48,893 nucleotides of DNA from Trichodesmium sp. MAG_R03 (lineage in GTDB: Bacteria; Cyanobacteriota; Cyanobacteriia; Cyanobacteriales; Microcoleaceae): positions 1 to 48,893 of the forward strand of contig JAKQYF010000009.1 of NCBI GenBank assembly GCA_023356535.1. The letters are read 5' to 3'. The number at the start of each line of letters is the position of its first letter. Position 1 is the first letter of the stretch. Shown here in pieces: positions 47,873 to 48,893 of this stretch. The notes under the pieces were generated by a model. That model was not told the DNA's origin. It saw nothing but the letters and a program-made list of their open reading frames with translations, and searched no databases. The position numbers and the translations under genes are program-made.

Positions 47873-48049
47873 CTAAGCCTCACTATTTTCATCCTTGTCA
47901 GTAACTTTAGGAATATAATCAGGACGTTGGGCATTTTCCCAGCCTGCAGGACGTTTAGAATTATACCAAGCAATTGAACCGATAGTTATAGCAGCCAGAA
48001 AGCCTACTACTACAACTCCTATCGGAATCCATAGATTGCCTTCTACCAT
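47873..48049 (-). CDS. 58-residue one-helix protein, possibly photosystem II assembly protein Psb35
   Basis: Start ATG 48049 with AGAGGAAG upstream. It begins MVEGNLWIPIGVVVVGFLAA, one hydrophobic helix at about 7-27, then AWYNSKRPAGWENA and RPDYIPKV and an acidic tail. Small cyanobacterial proteins with this N-out helix and a KRPAGWE motif are known; the closest I recall is Psb35 (Ssl2148 in Synechocystis), which stabilises CP47 intermediates with high-light-inducible proteins. That name is from memory and uncertain. Short genes like this are easily missed; the ribosome site and conserved motif support it. Confidence 0.65.
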   Translation of the reverse strand: MVEGNLWIPIGVVVVGFLAAITIGSIAWYNSKRPAGWENAQRPDYIPKVTDKDENSEA

Positions 48050-48177
48050 ATTAAATCTTCCTCTTATATTTTTATTTGAGCATTATTAATATTATCTCAT
48101 GCTCTAGAGAAGTTGAAAGAAAAATCTATTATTACTTCCAGACTGGATTAAAGTTAATACCTGTTTAATAAATTGAA

Positions 48178-48473
48178 AAGTCTTTTTCAGGAGTAGGGGA
48201 CTCACCCCTCACATCTCCCAGGAGGAAAAGTACGGATGTTCCATGCAACGTCCCTACAGAGGAACGGGGAATGTCTCCACCCCTAACCCCGACCGTGGAG
48301 GGGAAATAAAGGTAGTCGGATATATTTGTCTCTTGATTTTTCTGCCTAGGGAGCCCCCAAAACACTAACTTTTTGAGCTCTCAGGACCATTAGCTAGACA
48401 CTTTTTTCGACCCTAAAATCCTGAAACCTTTATGTATCAATACTTTTAGATTTAATCAGCTAACCCTAATTAG
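48178..48473 (+). repeat. family D repeat, copy D2
   Basis: About 296 bp, inverted relative to D1. It contains TCCCAGGAGG, the hairpin region GATGTTCCATGCAACGTCC, GTCGGATATATTTGTC, and ends CTAATTAG. Non-coding. Confidence 0.65.
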
Positions 48474-48509
48474 AATCAACAAAAATAGGGAGATTAACTT
48501 CTACAGGAC

Positions 48510-48759
48510 TTATACTAATTCTCAAAAGTTTTGCTATACTTAAAAGCTTGCAAAAATAACTTTCTTTGATCACCAAAACTTACGCAGTACCGCTACATAT
48601 GGTGCAAAAACTTGTCATTTTCAAGTATTGCCACTATAACCAGTGCCGTTGCCTAAGTCCTGATCACCAAAGTTACCATTCTATCTAGTATTTGCTCCAC
48701 CAAATAATATTTAGAAATAGAAAATTCAAGTATAGCAAAGTTTATGGTAATTGGTATTA
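48510..48759 (+). mobile_element. MITE-like family C, copy C3, split by family A copy S8
   Basis: The left part (48510-48573) has TATACTAATTCTCAAAAG and TTTGCTATACTTA; the right part (48668-48759) ends CAAGTATAGCAAAG...AATTGGTATTA. Removing the insertion and one copy of its 5-bp duplication leaves 156 bp, exactly the length of C2. Confidence 0.8.
48574..48662 (+). mobile_element. MITE-like family A, short copy S8 nested in C3
   Basis: 89 bp from CAAAACTTACGC to GCCTAAGTCCTG, flanked by duplication ATCAC (48569-48573 and 48663-48667). Same core type and length as S4. Confidence 0.85.
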
Positions 48760-48885
48760 CGCTAAGGATCTATATATATATAGATCCTTGGTGGGTTACG
48801 AAGTGCGTAATTCAAGTCGCGAAGCGTTAGCTCCGCTTGGCGCCAGCAAAACACACCCTACCAATAGCGTTCATGCGTAAGTCCT
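48760..48885 (+). mobile_element. MITE-like family A, long copy A7, left end lost
   Basis: It has the long-type core (GCGAAGCGTTAGCTCCGC, CACACCCTACC) and right end GCGTAAGTCCT, but the left end is replaced by a hairpin-forming GGATCTATATATATATAGATCC (48766-48787) directly abutting family C copy C3. Confidence 0.7.
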
Positions 48886-48893
48886 ATTCTAAT

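Noticed and set aside
1..48893. tRNA and other structured RNA genes
   Set aside because: I scanned for T-loop and anticodon-arm patterns and saw none that I could support; a covariance search would be decisive.

Overview
The window looks like chromosomal DNA of a filamentous, AT-rich cyanobacterium of the Trichodesmium type. This is inferred from an iron-stress isiA gene with isiB and isiC relics/genes, several GCGATCGC (HIP1) octamers, cyanobacterium-type mfd, ribD, cobH, miaA and pcrA proteins, a gyrB interrupted by an intein, and long non-coding gaps filled with small repeats. No rRNA, tRNA or CRISPR array was seen.

Layout. 1-9181: a family of exported SGNH/GDSL-type proteins: four close tandem paralogs on the plus strand (the first cut by the window edge), a more distant SGNH-like gene, and one on the minus strand. 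9406-11220: a large polytopic membrane protein. 11515-12978: two decayed genes, a Rpn/DUF4351-type protein and a fossil SGNH tail. 13041-17632: mfd and, on the opposite strand, cobH. 17633-20118: repeat-rich DNA with one dead gene. 20119-24348: the iron-stress cluster isiA, a small ORF, isiB (flavodoxin, broken by a frameshift and a stop) and isiC. 25688-27109: a small Cys-rich membrane protein and a Crp-family regulator. 27257-30727 (minus): xdhC-like, mocA-like, sufU-like and ribD, probably one transcription direction. 31047-33733 (minus): a small gene split by a repeat, a GalM-like epimerase and miaA. 34648-40316: gyrB with a mini-intein, a decayed Tyr/Asn-rich ORF, and pcrA/uvrD. 41071-48049: an SPFH protein, a secreted histidine phosphatase, a DICT plus degenerate HD-GYP protein, a DUF3754 protein and a 58-residue one-helix protein that may be a photosystem II assembly factor.

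The most striking layer is a set of at least eight families of small non-coding elements with terminal inverted repeats (MITE-like). I call them A to I, with no accession implied. Family A (CAGGACTTACGC ends) is the most abundant: about seven long copies (~130 bp) and eight short copies (~89-98 bp), several with clean 5-bp target duplications. Different cores sit between the same ends. Copies are nested in other families, split a gene, supply the C-terminus of miaA (family A) and the stop codon of ribD (family B), and abut the regulator gene (family F). The isiB-isiC block lies between direct repeats, one of which carries a family B insertion that the other lacks.

The isi genes would act together under iron starvation (antenna protein, flavodoxin, hydrolase), but flavodoxin here appears lost. 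xdhC, mocA and sufU are enzyme-maturation functions whose client enzyme is not in the window. Names rest on motif reading only; no database search was possible.
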